A stretch of DNA of 64,000 nt from Gemmatimonadota bacterium (GCA_021295815.1 JAGWBQ010000010.1:27297-91296), one strand, 5' to 3'; shown: positions 17,356 to 25,381, numbered from the stretch's first letter. Notes: generated by a model from the letters alone, not told the origin. Made by a program: numbers and translations.

Positions 17356-20217
17356 ATGAACTGCTTGAAGACGATGTGGACAGACGTGCGGAAGATCGGG
17401 GCGGGATGCGCCAGAGCGGGATCGAGTGTCGGGCTCGTCCTAGCGCTCGCCGGGTCGGCGCTCCTCGGCGGTCCGGTGGCGGACTCGCTGGCCGCGCAGG
17501 AGTACCAGGTCCGCGGTGTGGTGGCCGACTCCTTAGGCGGAGGGGTCGAGAACGCGATGGTGGTCGCGCTGACGCGGCCGGATTCGGTGCTCGCGCGCTA
17601 CAGCCTCACCAGCGCGGAGGGCAACTTCATCGTGAGCGGGCTCGGGCCCGGAGAGTACATCCTCCAGGTCACAATGATCGGATATGCGCCTTTCCGACGG
17701 GATTTCGCCATCATCGACTCGGATCTCGACGCCGGGGAGGTCAACCTCGTGGTAACCGCCCTGGAGCTGGACGAACTCGTGGTGAGCGTGGAGCACGTTC
17801 CCTTCGTCAACACCCGCGACACGCTTTCCTACAATCCGATGGCCTTCCAGACGCCGCCCAACTCCACGGTGGAGGACCTCCTTCGCAGACTTCCGGGAAT
17901 CGAAGTGGACGACGACGGCTCGATCACGGCCCAAGGAGAGGACGTGGAGCAGGTCCTCGTGGACGGCAAGGAGTTCTTCGGCGGCGACCCGACGGTCGCC
18001 ACCCGCAACCTCCCCGCCGACGCGATCAAGCAAGTCGACGTCTACGACAAGCAGTCCGACATGGCCGAGTTCACGGGGATCGCGGACGGCGACGACGAGC
18101 GCACCATAGACCTCAAGCTCCGGGAAGAGGCGAAGGTGGGCCACTTCGGAAACGCCGGCGGAGCCCTCGGCAACGGCATGGGAGGCGTTCCGGCCCTCGT
18201 CGACTTCCCCGAGGTCACTACCGGACCTTCGGGCGAGGGAGCCCGGTACAGCGGTTCGCTCAACCTCAACCGCTTTTCTCCGGAAACCCAGGTGACGTTG
18301 ATCGCGGCAGGCAACAACGTCGGCCGGGCCGGGGTGGTTTCCGTCGGCGCCCGGGGTGGGGCCTTCAGCTCCGGTTCCGGTATCGGCGGAGGCGGCGGCG
18401 GATTCACGGAGAGCCTGAACCTGGGACTGAACGGCAGTCGTGACTTCGGGGAGGACAACTGGCTCAGGGGGAGCTACTTCTTCAACAACGCCGAGAACCT
18501 GAGCGACCAGGCCCTGCAGCGGAGCGGCCTCATCGGCCCGACCGCCGGCACGTTCTCGGACGAGACGAGCCGACGCGCCAGCGACAACCTCAACCACAGG
18601 CTGAACCTCAACGCGCAGGTGTCGTTCTCGGAGGGTCACGATCTCCGTCTGCGAATGAACGGCGGCCTTCGGTCCAATTTCTCGTCGATGCAGTCCGCCG
18701 AGGTGACGCGTTCGCTGGTGGGGGATCTCATCAACTCGGCGATCACGGACAACAATTCCGATTCCGACGAGCTGAACGGGAGCGGCACGCTGACCTGGCG
18801 CAAGCGGCTGCGGGAGAACGGACAGAGCCTGATAGCGGAGGTGCGCAGCAGCTTCGAGGAGACCGACGACTCCACCGACCTCGTCTCGACCCTGACCGGC
18901 GTCGATCGCGCCGGTGACGGGATACGGGAGATCAATCAGTTCCAGTCGCTCGACGGGCAGACCTGGAGCAATTCGGTTCGTCTCTCTCTGACCCAGCCCC
19001 TCACCGAAGGCAACACGCTAGAACTCTTCGCTCGTCGCAACGCGACCCTGGAAGATCGCGACAATCGGGTGAGCGATCTTCTGAACGGATCCTACGTACT
19101 CAACCCGCAGCAGAGCTCCGGCTTCGAGCGTGCCTACTCATACCTGCGCGGCGGGGCCCGTTTCAGCCACAGCAACGAAAGCTCTTGGGCCACGCTCGGC
19201 CTGCAGGTCCAGCGCTCGAATCTCGACGGCACTGTCGTCGGCAGGGACGAGAGCATCGAGAACGGATACACCCACCTGATCTCCAATCTGGAGTACAAGA
19301 GCCAGCCCAAGGACGGGCACACCGTCACCCTCAGCTACGGCGGATCGACGCGGGAGCCTTCCCTCAACCAGCTCCAACCCTACTCGAACAACACCAACCC
19401 GCTCAACGTCTACGTCGGTAACCCGGACCTGCAACCCGAATACAGACACCGGATCAGGGCGGACTATCGCTTTTTCGACCAGTTCAGCTTCCTGAACATC
19501 TTCACCTACACCGGATTTACGTACACGCACAACGACATTTCCACCGCGCGCACCTTCGACGAGCGCGGTTTCCAGACTCGGACGCCCATAAATCTGGGGT
19601 CGTCCTGGAATACGAACGTCGGGGTCAACTTCGGTACCCCGGTGCGCAGGCTGGGACTCGACTTGGACCTCGACTATCGCTTCGATTGGGCGGAGTCGAG
19701 CGAGCGGATCAACCTGCTTGCCAACGACAACCGGGTGATGGGCAACAGCGTCGAGATCGGGATCGACAACCGCTCCAAGGACCGGATCGACATCAGGGCG
19801 TCTGCGGAATTCAACTTCAACGACGTGCGCTACTCCCTGAACGAGGAGCTCAACCGCACCTACATGAACAGCAGCTACTCGACCACGGGCACCCTGTACT
19901 TCGGGGACGGATGGGAGCTGGAGTCGGCGGCGCGCTACCAGGTGTACGACCAGGACGTGCTCGGCGAGGGAGCGGAGATCCAGGTCGAGAACGCGGTTTT
20001 CTGGAACGCCGAGCTCTCAAAGCGTCTGATGAACGACCGCGTGTCGCTGGTGCTGGGGGTGTCCGACATTCTCGACCAGAACCAAGGCATCGACATCGCG
20101 AACACCGCCAACTACATCCAGGAGAGCCGCTCGACCTCCCTCGGGCGTCTGATCATGCTCCGCCTCGACTACCGGCTGGGCACGAATCTCATGCGCATGG
20201 GGAGAGGACGGAGGTAG
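17356..20217 (+). CDS. Outer-membrane beta-barrel protein with carboxypeptidase-regulatory-like domain
   Basis: This protein of about 950 aa is related to TonB-dependent receptors. A signal peptide ends near LAAQE. A carboxypeptidase-regulatory-like domain follows (RGVVADSLGGGVENAMVV, about residues 50-135), then a plug-like domain with NSTVEDLLRRLPGIEVDDDG and VLVDGKEFFGGDP. The rest is a long barrel rich in Asn/Ser/Arg, ending in a strand with YRLGTNL. This is the OMP_b-brl_3-like architecture common in Bacteroidetes. ATG 17356 is one base after the GLPGLI stop; GTG 17347 would overlap it. Uptake or export of an unknown substrate is likely, together with the GLPGLI partner. Confidence 0.85.
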   Translation: MNCLKTMWTDVRKIGAGCARAGSSVGLVLALAGSALLGGPVADSLAAQEYQVRGVVADSLGGGVENAMVVALTRPDSVLARYSLTSAEGNFIVSGLGPGEYILQVTMIGYAPFRRDFAIIDSDLDAGEVNLVVTALELDELVVSVEHVPFVNTRDTLSYNPMAFQTPPNSTVEDLLRRLPGIEVDDDGSITAQGEDVEQVLVDGKEFFGGDPTVATRNLPADAIKQVDVYDKQSDMAEFTGIADGDDERTIDLKLREEAKVGHFGNAGGALGNGMGGVPALVDFPEVTTGPSGEGARYSGSLNLNRFSPETQVTLIAAGNNVGRAGVVSVGARGGAFSSGSGIGGGGGGFTESLNLGLNGSRDFGEDNWLRGSYFFNNAENLSDQALQRSGLIGPTAGTFSDETSRRASDNLNHRLNLNAQVSFSEGHDLRLRMNGGLRSNFSSMQSAEVTRSLVGDLINSAITDNNSDSDELNGSGTLTWRKRLRENGQSLIAEVRSSFEETDDSTDLVSTLTGVDRAGDGIREINQFQSLDGQTWSNSVRLSLTQPLTEGNTLELFARRNATLEDRDNRVSDLLNGSYVLNPQQSSGFERAYSYLRGGARFSHSNESSWATLGLQVQRSNLDGTVVGRDESIENGYTHLISNLEYKSQPKDGHTVTLSYGGSTREPSLNQLQPYSNNTNPLNVYVGNPDLQPEYRHRIRADYRFFDQFSFLNIFTYTGFTYTHNDISTARTFDERGFQTRTPINLGSSWNTNVGVNFGTPVRRLGLDLDLDYRFDWAESSERINLLANDNRVMGNSVEIGIDNRSKDRIDIRASAEFNFNDVRYSLNEELNRTYMNSSYSTTGTLYFGDGWELESAARYQVYDQDVLGEGAEIQVENAVFWNAELSKRLMNDRVSLVLGVSDILDQNQGIDIANTANYIQESRSTSLGRLIMLRLDYRLGTNLMRMGRGRR

Positions 20218-20236
20218 CGGGGGGGATAGACACGCT

Positions 20237-20279
20237 CGGCCCCGCAGTGTTGATGAATCGCGTCATGGATGCGGGGCCG
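20237..20279. terminator. Inverted repeat between convergent genes, likely bidirectional terminator
   Basis: A perfect 10-bp stem (CGGCCCCGCA at 20237-20246 and its complement at 20270-20279) with a 23-nt loop lies between the stops of the barrel gene and the convergent membrane-protein gene. There is no T-run. The right arm is also part of the repeat at 20247-20280. Confidence 0.45.
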
Positions 20280-20280
20280 C
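20247..20280 (+). repeat. Imperfect 34-bp direct repeat, copy A
   Basis: This 34-bp segment matches 20858-20891 at about 29 of 34 positions, including the last 18 bases except one. The two copies flank the small membrane-protein gene in the same orientation. Confidence 0.6.
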
Positions 20281-20291
20281 CTACTAACCTC

Positions 20292-20741
20292 CTACCCTCG
20301 CCTTCCAACGAGCCGGGCGCCGAATACCGCGCCGACGACGCCCAGCACGGGATTGACGAAAGCCATCCACATGGGCTGCCGTGCCGTCGTCATGGCGGCC
20401 GCCATGTCCACGTCTACGGGACGCGGTCCCGGTGCGGTGCCGGGTTCGGTCATCTGGAGGAACGCAGAGAGGATCCCGGTCAGGATCACGATGCCCACCA
20501 GTATCCAAAGTCCCGCCGGCCCGTCCGAGATCTTCGCGCAGGTCGCGCCGCCCGCCACAGCCGCCGCCAGCCCGACCGCGATCGACCCCACGATCCAGCC
20601 CGATGAAACATCCCAGGCTTCCGGCTGAAAGGCTCCGTCCGGGCCGAGGATCGTCCATAGGGCGGACATGAGACCGAACACGAGCGCGGTCATGGCGATC
20701 CAACCGACCACGGCTGCTCCGATATTTCGTGCAGAGGGCAT
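20292..20741 (-). CDS. Small four-helix membrane protein
   Basis: I do not recognise this 149-aa protein. It has four hydrophobic segments: a first at about residues 8-30, a Gly/Ala-rich second at 50-70, a third at 78-95 (LWILVGIVILTGILSAFL) and a last at 125-145. An acidic loop between helices three and four contains PRPVDVDMA. A clear GGGAG ribosome-binding site precedes the ATG. The gene stands alone between direct repeats and has its own candidate promoter. The pattern is like uncharacterised DUF-type inner-membrane proteins. Confidence 0.7.
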   Translation of the reverse strand: MPSARNIGAAVVGWIAMTALVFGLMSALWTILGPDGAFQPEAWDVSSGWIVGSIAVGLAAAVAGGATCAKISDGPAGLWILVGIVILTGILSAFLQMTEPGTAPGPRPVDVDMAAAMTTARQPMWMAFVNPVLGVVGAVFGARLVGRRG

Positions 20742-20794
20742 TGTAGAGTTCTCCCAAAGTGAGATTGCGAATCGATCCGCGTACCGAGACCCTA

Positions 20795-20824
20795 ATACTA
20801 CCTTGGGAGGTGCGCCCCCGGCAA
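20795..20824 (-). promoter_or_regulatory. Candidate sigma-70 promoter for the small membrane protein
   Basis: On the minus strand TTGCCG (20824-20819) and TAGTAT (20800-20795) are separated by 18 bp. The -10 matches five of six consensus bases if read as TAnnAT with one change. Transcription would begin about 47 bp before the ATG at 20741. Confidence 0.4.
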
Positions 20825-20857
20825 GCGGCGGCGACGCTCGACCCTAGGACCGGAGCG

Positions 20858-20891
20858 GTGTTGCGGGATCGGGTCATGGGTGCGGGGCCGC
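20858..20891 (+). repeat. Imperfect 34-bp direct repeat, copy B
   Basis: This is the second copy of the element at 20247-20280, about 610 bp away and in the same orientation. It lies between the small membrane-protein promoter and the end of vapC. Unlike copy A it has no complementary upstream arm. Confidence 0.6.
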
Positions 20892-20931
20892 TTCACCCAG
20901 CATCGGTAGACTCCATGGGATTCCGGCCTGT

Positions 20932-21312
20932 TCACAGCGGTCGCCCGACCGACCCCAGCTTTTCGAAGTCGGAATCGGCGGACTCGAGTTCGGCGTCGTG
21001 CTGGAGAGCGCATGCGGCAATCAAGACATCAGTAGCCGGAACCGTCACCCCTCGGGTCCGAGCCTGCGCTGCCAACCCGAACGCCGTGGTCCACACGTCG
21101 GCGTCGATCGGTGCCTCCGGCAGCACTCGAGCGAACTCTCGCAACACCTTTCGCTCTCGGGCACCCCGGGCGCCGTTCCAGAGTTCGAGCTGCACAATGG
21201 GGCACCAACAGGCTTCCCCGCTCTTGAGTGCCGCCTGTACGCGAGCACGGACGGCGGTGTCGCCATTCGGGCGAAGCAGGTGAATCCAGGACGACGTGTC
21301 CACGAGTATCAA
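20932..21312 (-). CDS. vapC: PIN-domain toxin, VapC family
   Basis: This 126-aa PIN-domain ribonuclease has acidic metal ligands in the expected order: MILVDTSSWIHL at the N-terminus, QLELWNGA near residue 42, ATDVLIAACAL near 93 and SADSDFEKL near 111. VapC toxins cleave tRNA or rRNA when released from their antitoxin. The gene starts 4 bp after the antitoxin gene, so the pair is co-transcribed antitoxin first. Length and motif spacing are normal, so it looks intact. Confidence 0.92.
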   Translation of the reverse strand: MILVDTSSWIHLLRPNGDTAVRARVQAALKSGEACWCPIVQLELWNGARGARERKVLREFARVLPEAPIDADVWTTAFGLAAQARTRGVTVPATDVLIAACALQHDAELESADSDFEKLGSVGRPL

Positions 21313-21316
21313 TCGT

Positions 21317-21520
21317 TCATCCCCGCCGCCTAGCTGCCTGAAGTTCTTCGGGAGTGATCAGGTCGGGGCAGGTTCCTGCGTACCTGGCGAGTTCCGCCAT
21401 TCGCATGCGCTGGTTGAAATACACGATTGCGCCGACGACCGCTTCCCGCTTCGTCTTCGCTTTGGTGAAGCGAATCGCATCCGCCAATTCCTGATCGGGA
21501 ATATCTACGGTGGTCTTCAT
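21317..21520 (-). CDS. vapB: VapB-type antitoxin
   Basis: This 67-aa protein begins with a ribbon-helix-helix-like segment (MKTTVDIPDQELADAIRF) and ends with a basic tail that would wrap the toxin. This is the VapB type with a conserved KTKREAV helix. VapB represses its own promoter, and the region just upstream is unusually AT-rich and repetitive. It sits 4 bp before vapC. Confidence 0.88.
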   Translation of the reverse strand: MKTTVDIPDQELADAIRFTKAKTKREAVVGAIVYFNQRMRMAELARYAGTCPDLITPEELQAARRRG

Positions 21521-21526
21521 GGTTAC

Positions 21527-21569
21527 AGAATAATAGGAATGAGAATATCACGCAACGATCAGAATATTC
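21527..21569 (-). promoter_or_regulatory. AT-rich vapBC promoter/operator region
   Basis: Just upstream of vapB the sequence becomes AT-rich. It contains a perfect palindrome GAATATTC (21562-21569) and two further AGAATA-like motifs around 21527 and 21542. On the minus strand TTGCGT and TATTCT are separated by 17 bp, ending six bases before the ATG, which would give a nearly leaderless transcript. Autoregulation by VapB is inferred from the family. Confidence 0.4.
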
Positions 21570-21758
21570 CGCCGAGGGGATACGACACGGGGGTTCGACG
21601 GGGCCGGCCCTTATGGGGTACCCGCATGCTTGCCGGTCGGCGACGTGGTATTCACTGTCTGGCCGGACACTGAATGGGAGCTCACCCTGGCCGCTCCTTT
21701 CGCCGCCCCGAACCGCGTCCGCTCGGCTTCGAGGGCTACCGGTAGCTTTCTACCCGCG

Positions 21759-23048
21759 TCAACCCTCCGCCAGTCCGATTCTCCAGATCCGTCCGACCTT
21801 GGAGTCGCTCACGTACACCGCTCCGTCGGGCCCGACCGCCACGCCCGTCGGGCGGTAGGCGGCCTGCGCCGGCGAGGTGACCTGGCCGCCGGAGAAGCCG
21901 TCGGCGAAGACCTCCCAGTCTCCGGTCGGGCTTCCGTTCCGGAATGGAACCCAGACCACGCTGTAGCCGCCCTGGACGGGAGATCGGTTCCAGGAACCGT
22001 GGAAGGCTACGAAGGCGCCGTCACGGTATTCCTCCGGCAAGGGCTCTCCGACCGAAAACGCCATTGCGTTCGGCGCCCAGTGAGCCGGTAGCCCGAGCTC
22101 CGGGGAATCGACGTCCGCGCAACGCCCCTGGGCGGATCCGTCGCCGCCGTACTCCGGCGCCAGAATCTTCCGGTTCGCGCCGGGGTCGTGGTAGCAGTAG
22201 GGCCAGCCGAAATCCGCGCCTTCCGTGAGGTGGACGAACTCCTCGGACGGATTCTCGGATCCCTCTTGGGAGCTGTAGAACTGGGGCCAGAGCTCACGCA
22301 ACTGATCCCGACCATGGACCACCGAGTAGAGCTCGTGCGTCGTCGGGTGGACGGCGAGCGCGGCCGCGTTGCGAACCCCGGTGGCGAACCGGACGCCGTC
22401 GGACTGCCCCTGCCCTGTGAGGTCAGTCCTGAAACGCCAGACGCCCGCGCGGCGTTCCAGTGCGTCGCAGGGGTCCTTGCCGGCCACGCCGGGAGTGCGC
22501 GGCGGGTCCTGGCAGGCGTTCCCCGGAGAGCCGATGCCGACGAAGATCCAACCGTCGGGGTGGAGCGCGACGCTCTTGTGGCGGTGGTTGCGGTTGGCGG
22601 GGAGGCCGGAGACCACCACCTGCGGCGTCCCGACGGGGGTGAGCGAACCGGAAGCGAGCGCGTAGCGGAGCACGGAGGACTCGGTGGCGAGATAGAGCGT
22701 CTCCGCACCCAGCGCGATCCCGCTTCCACCGTTGTCGCCCCAGCGTTCGGTCAGATCGGCGCGACCGTCGCCGTCGGTGTCGCGGAGGGCCACGACCCCG
22801 CCTCGGCTGCTCGAATTCCTGATCGCGACGAAGACGTCGCCGTTGGCCGCGACCGCGAGTTGCCTGGCCGCGCCCACGCCAGTGTGGAAGACGCGGGCGC
22901 AGAATCCGTCCGGGACGTTTATGGAGCGATCGCAGAGCGAGGTGGGCGGAGGTTCGGTCGTCACCTCCGGGGCGTGGGTGTCGCCTCCGCACGCGGCCAG
23001 CGCGAGCGCGGCCGCGGCTGCGAGGGACAAGCGGTTTGGTCTGAGCAT
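21759..23048 (-). CDS. PQQ-type sugar/sorbosone dehydrogenase-like lipoprotein
   Basis: This 429-aa lipoprotein has a lipobox (LALAAC near residue 20) and a six-bladed propeller of the glucose/sorbosone dehydrogenase family. Recognisable pieces are ARQLAVAANGDVFVAIRN, the HRHKSVALHPDGWIFVGIG region with the catalytic-type histidine, NAAALAVHPTTHELYSVVHG, EGADFGWPYCYHD and the closing RPTGVAVGPDGAVYVSD. Members oxidise sugars with PQQ, but many paralogues have no shown activity. It would act on the outer face of a membrane. Six cysteines may form disulfides. Confidence 0.85.
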   Translation of the reverse strand: MLRPNRLSLAAAAALALAACGGDTHAPEVTTEPPPTSLCDRSINVPDGFCARVFHTGVGAARQLAVAANGDVFVAIRNSSSRGGVVALRDTDGDGRADLTERWGDNGGSGIALGAETLYLATESSVLRYALASGSLTPVGTPQVVVSGLPANRNHRHKSVALHPDGWIFVGIGSPGNACQDPPRTPGVAGKDPCDALERRAGVWRFRTDLTGQGQSDGVRFATGVRNAAALAVHPTTHELYSVVHGRDQLRELWPQFYSSQEGSENPSEEFVHLTEGADFGWPYCYHDPGANRKILAPEYGGDGSAQGRCADVDSPELGLPAHWAPNAMAFSVGEPLPEEYRDGAFVAFHGSWNRSPVQGGYSVVWVPFRNGSPTGDWEVFADGFSGGQVTSPAQAAYRPTGVAVGPDGAVYVSDSKVGRIWRIGLAEG

Positions 23049-23170
23049 CGGGAATCGTCGGCGAGGAAACGGTCACCACAGCGTTGGTATACGCCGGAGG
23101 CTGGAGAGTATTCCAAGGGCGGGCGGCTAACCCGTCGCGTTCGTCAGCGACTTTGCCCCGCCTGCCGTAG

Positions 23171-23205
23171 CTCCGGCGGCGCAGCGAGGACCTGCGCCGC
23201 CGGAG
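23171..23205 (-). terminator. Strong GC hairpin downstream of the propeller gene
   Basis: This is a perfect 14-bp inverted repeat (CTCCGGCGGCGCAG and its complement) around a 7-nt loop. It lies 13 bp after the stop of the minus-strand propeller gene and before the next lipoprotein gene. There is no U-run, so it may be a hairpin-only or Rho-assisted terminator. Confidence 0.6.
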
Positions 23206-23217
23206 TACACCTCGCCG

Positions 23218-24375
23218 TTACGAGGGACGCCGACGCTCCCGAACAACGATGTCGGTTTCGGTCGGGTCGGTGCCGGCCCCCAGAGCCGGGTCATTCTCGT
23301 GCTCAGACCGTTGGGACTCCGAGGTCAGTGACGGAAACATCCCCGGACAGGCCTCGCCGCTTATCCGCCGAATCGGGTGCAGTTTGACCAGGCCTGAGGT
23401 GTAGAGCACCGTCCGAGTCGGCCGGCCGTTCCGGACGGTATCCTCATAGTCCTTGTACAAGACCAAGGCGCTGTCCTCCACGATGCCTCCGAATGAGATG
23501 GTGGGATTCGGGTCGTTTATCCGTATCACCGCGTAGCAACCGCTCCGGGGGTCGATCACCGCGCCCGCGACTTCGAGGACAATTCCCCTGACCAGCACCA
23601 GGTTGCCGTGTCCGTCTCCTGCCAGGCGCAGTTTCCGATTCCACGGGACCCGGCCTTCGGCGAACTCGGACGGGGGAAGAATCTTTCCCTCCCCACCGTT
23701 CAGGCTGTAGCTGAACACCGTGTCCGCGGCATCCTCGAAGGCGGCCACGGTGTAGGCCGACTCGCCAATGCAGAACATCGAGGTAGGCCGACTGGTAACC
23801 TTAGCTACGATTTCCTGCACGGTCCCGTGGAAGGGGAGCGCCTCTCCCTGAACGACGCCGGCGCCAAGAATCTTGTCCCCCGAGCGACCCTTTCTGACCA
23901 CTCCGCCCCACGACGGGACGGCAGGTGAACCGCCGAGGTCGCACACTGCGGAACCGCCACCCGGAACCACCGGCCGCCAAAAATCTTCGACGACCTGGCC
24001 CAGTGAGTCGAGGTGCAGAACCCGGCCGTCACCGAGGACGTACAGTCCTCCGGCGGATGCCTGCGACACCGCCCTGACCGTGCTGGGGAGTTCGCGCGGA
24101 CCCTCGCCCTTCGGTATCCGTACCAGACGATCCGGTTCACCGGTAAGAAGCGAGAAACCCATGACGTCGTCCGGGTGCTCCAGGTCGACCGCGTACAGGA
24201 GGTCGCGTTCGTGGTCGACGAGGAAGCGCCCGCCGGGGAGAATGGCCCTCCACTCGTCGTTGATCACGTCCCTGCCGGAGCCGAGGTCGATCTCGAGAAT
24301 CTGCTGGGCGAAGGCGGTCTCCCCGCCGGCAAGCACAGCGATGGCTCCCAAGACGGTTCTGGTCAGCAGGGTCAT
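23218..24375 (-). CDS. Secreted six-bladed beta-propeller-like protein
   Basis: This 385-aa exported protein has a signal peptide ending in ETAFAQQ. It carries repeated propeller-like strands (GGRFLVDHERDLLYAVD, PDRLVRIPKGEGPREL, GGLYVLGDGRVLHLD) and resembles the uncharacterised 6-bladed propeller proteins abundant in Bacteroidetes and Gemmatimonadota. The C-terminal 40 residues are polar and probably disordered. ATG 24375 overlaps the stop of the upstream secreted-protein gene (TGATG), so translation is coupled. An earlier in-frame start would lack a signal peptide and run back into the upstream gene. Confidence 0.72.
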   Translation of the reverse strand: MTLLTRTVLGAIAVLAGGETAFAQQILEIDLGSGRDVINDEWRAILPGGRFLVDHERDLLYAVDLEHPDDVMGFSLLTGEPDRLVRIPKGEGPRELPSTVRAVSQASAGGLYVLGDGRVLHLDSLGQVVEDFWRPVVPGGGSAVCDLGGSPAVPSWGGVVRKGRSGDKILGAGVVQGEALPFHGTVQEIVAKVTSRPTSMFCIGESAYTVAAFEDAADTVFSYSLNGGEGKILPPSEFAEGRVPWNRKLRLAGDGHGNLVLVRGIVLEVAGAVIDPRSGCYAVIRINDPNPTISFGGIVEDSALVLYKDYEDTVRNGRPTRTVLYTSGLVKLHPIRRISGEACPGMFPSLTSESQRSEHENDPALGAGTDPTETDIVVRERRRPS

Positions 24376-24974
24376 CAGGTCACTTGGACGACGGGGTAGG
24401 CAATCCAACCACAGTAACCGTAGTCGCATACGAGCACCTGAAATGACAACGAGGGGCCGATCGTGAAGGGCCCGATGGTGATCCCGACCGAGACGACAGT
24501 GACCAAGTGTTGATCCTGTAGATAGCACGTGTGCTCGTAATCCATCCCTTCACCACTCATGGCGGCCAGATCAAACCACATCCAGAAGTCGACATTTGCC
24601 AGACTCTTCTCTTCCTCGCATACCCCCAAGCTGGAGGCCAGAGCAGCGCTTCCGGTTGTCGTTGCCTTGAAAGCGTGGGGCGCGGCACCGGCAGACTCTG
24701 TGTCAGAAACCTCAACGTCGTCACGGGCATCAATGTCACGGACATCGGCGCACACCGCAGGAGCCACATCCACGACGGCCACCGCAGTTCCGCGAGCGGG
24801 AGCAATCCCGCCGGGCAGCAAGCCCAGCGTCGCATCAGAGACCGGTGGGATGGCCTCGTCGACCGCGAGCGGAGGATCGGTGAACCGGGCGGTGACCCGG
24901 TGGTCCTGCACGGCTGCGGAGAAGGCATCGGCGGGAGCGCCGATGAGCGGGAGGAGGGCGATCACGGCGAGCAT
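24375..24974 (-). CDS. Secreted cysteine-containing protein of unknown function
   Basis: I do not recognise this 199-aa product. It begins with a short hydrophobic signal (MLAVIALLPLIGAPADA). A variable Pro/Val/Asp-rich middle follows, then a C-terminal region with five cysteines in all (VCAD, VCEEE, HTCYL, VLVCD, GYCGW) and a strongly hydrophobic stretch ITIGPFTIGPSLSFQ. It is coupled to the propeller gene. The motif KSLANVDFW is reminiscent of the LANVEAL leader motif of Bacteroidetes NVEALA peptides, which also precede propeller genes, but that similarity is short. A C10 tract lies 36 bp before the ATG and could change the N-terminus or expression. Confidence 0.6.
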   Translation of the reverse strand: MLAVIALLPLIGAPADAFSAAVQDHRVTARFTDPPLAVDEAIPPVSDATLGLLPGGIAPARGTAVAVVDVAPAVCADVRDIDARDDVEVSDTESAGAAPHAFKATTTGSAALASSLGVCEEEKSLANVDFWMWFDLAAMSGEGMDYEHTCYLQDQHLVTVVSVGITIGPFTIGPSLSFQVLVCDYGYCGWIAYPVVQVT

Positions 24975-25010
24975 GATCGGACGGATGAGCCAGCCGGTCA
25001 GCTCATTTGC

Positions 25011-25020
25011 GGGGGGGGGG
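25011..25020. repeat. Ten-base homopolymer tract (G10 plus strand, C10 minus strand)
   Basis: An uninterrupted run of ten G lies 36 bp upstream of the ATG at 24974. On the minus strand an ATG at 25042 precedes the tract. With C10 that frame stops after 11 codons; with one C fewer it would run in frame into the secreted protein. Such tracts are prone to slipped-strand changes. Confidence 0.7.
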
Positions 25021-25340
25021 CGAAAAATTGCATGTCATCTCCCGGGCATTCGGCCCAAGCAGAAGGTGGTGACGGTTCGAAGGTCGGGATGACCATCGAA
25101 ATTGCCGCGAGGATCGTAACAGGTTCTCTCCAGAGTGGCAAGAGCCGTGGTTTCGGATGTGTGCCGTATGCCGTAAACGAAAGGGGTGGTCCTTCGATCT
25201 GCACCGCGCGCCAGGACTCGTCCGTCGGCCGCGCAACAGCACCAAAGCGCAGGGGCACACGACGGCCCCCATCCAAGATCATACCATCCTTCGACTACGA
25301 CGCCCCCTTGACGTCCGGCTCGCCGGATCGTTTCCTTTAC

Positions 25341-25369
25341 TTGAGCATAAGACCGTCCGCGTCCATAAG
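25341..25369 (+). promoter_or_regulatory. Possible promoter of the amidohydrolase gene
   Basis: TTGAGC (25341-25346) and CATAAG (25364-25369) are separated by 17 bp, each matching four of six consensus bases. The -10-like CATAAG occurs twice because of the tandem duplication that covers it. Confidence 0.3.
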
Positions 25370-25381
25370 ACCGTCCGCGTC
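25346..25381 (+). repeat. 18-bp perfect tandem duplication
   Basis: The 18-bp unit beginning CATAAGACCG occurs twice without a gap (25346-25363 and 25364-25381), 55 bp before the amidohydrolase ATG. It overlaps the possible promoter, so a copy change would move or remove the -10 element. Confidence 0.85.

Noticed and set aside
21570..21758. Plus-strand peptide PVGDVVFTVWPDTEWELTLA as a possible gene remnant
   Set aside because: Looks protein-like but I cannot match it to a family, and the frame has no start signal.
24998..25282. Minus-strand open frame of 94 codons upstream of the secreted protein
   Set aside because: No ribosome-binding site, Pro/Arg-rich composition and it runs through the C10 tract; most likely chance.
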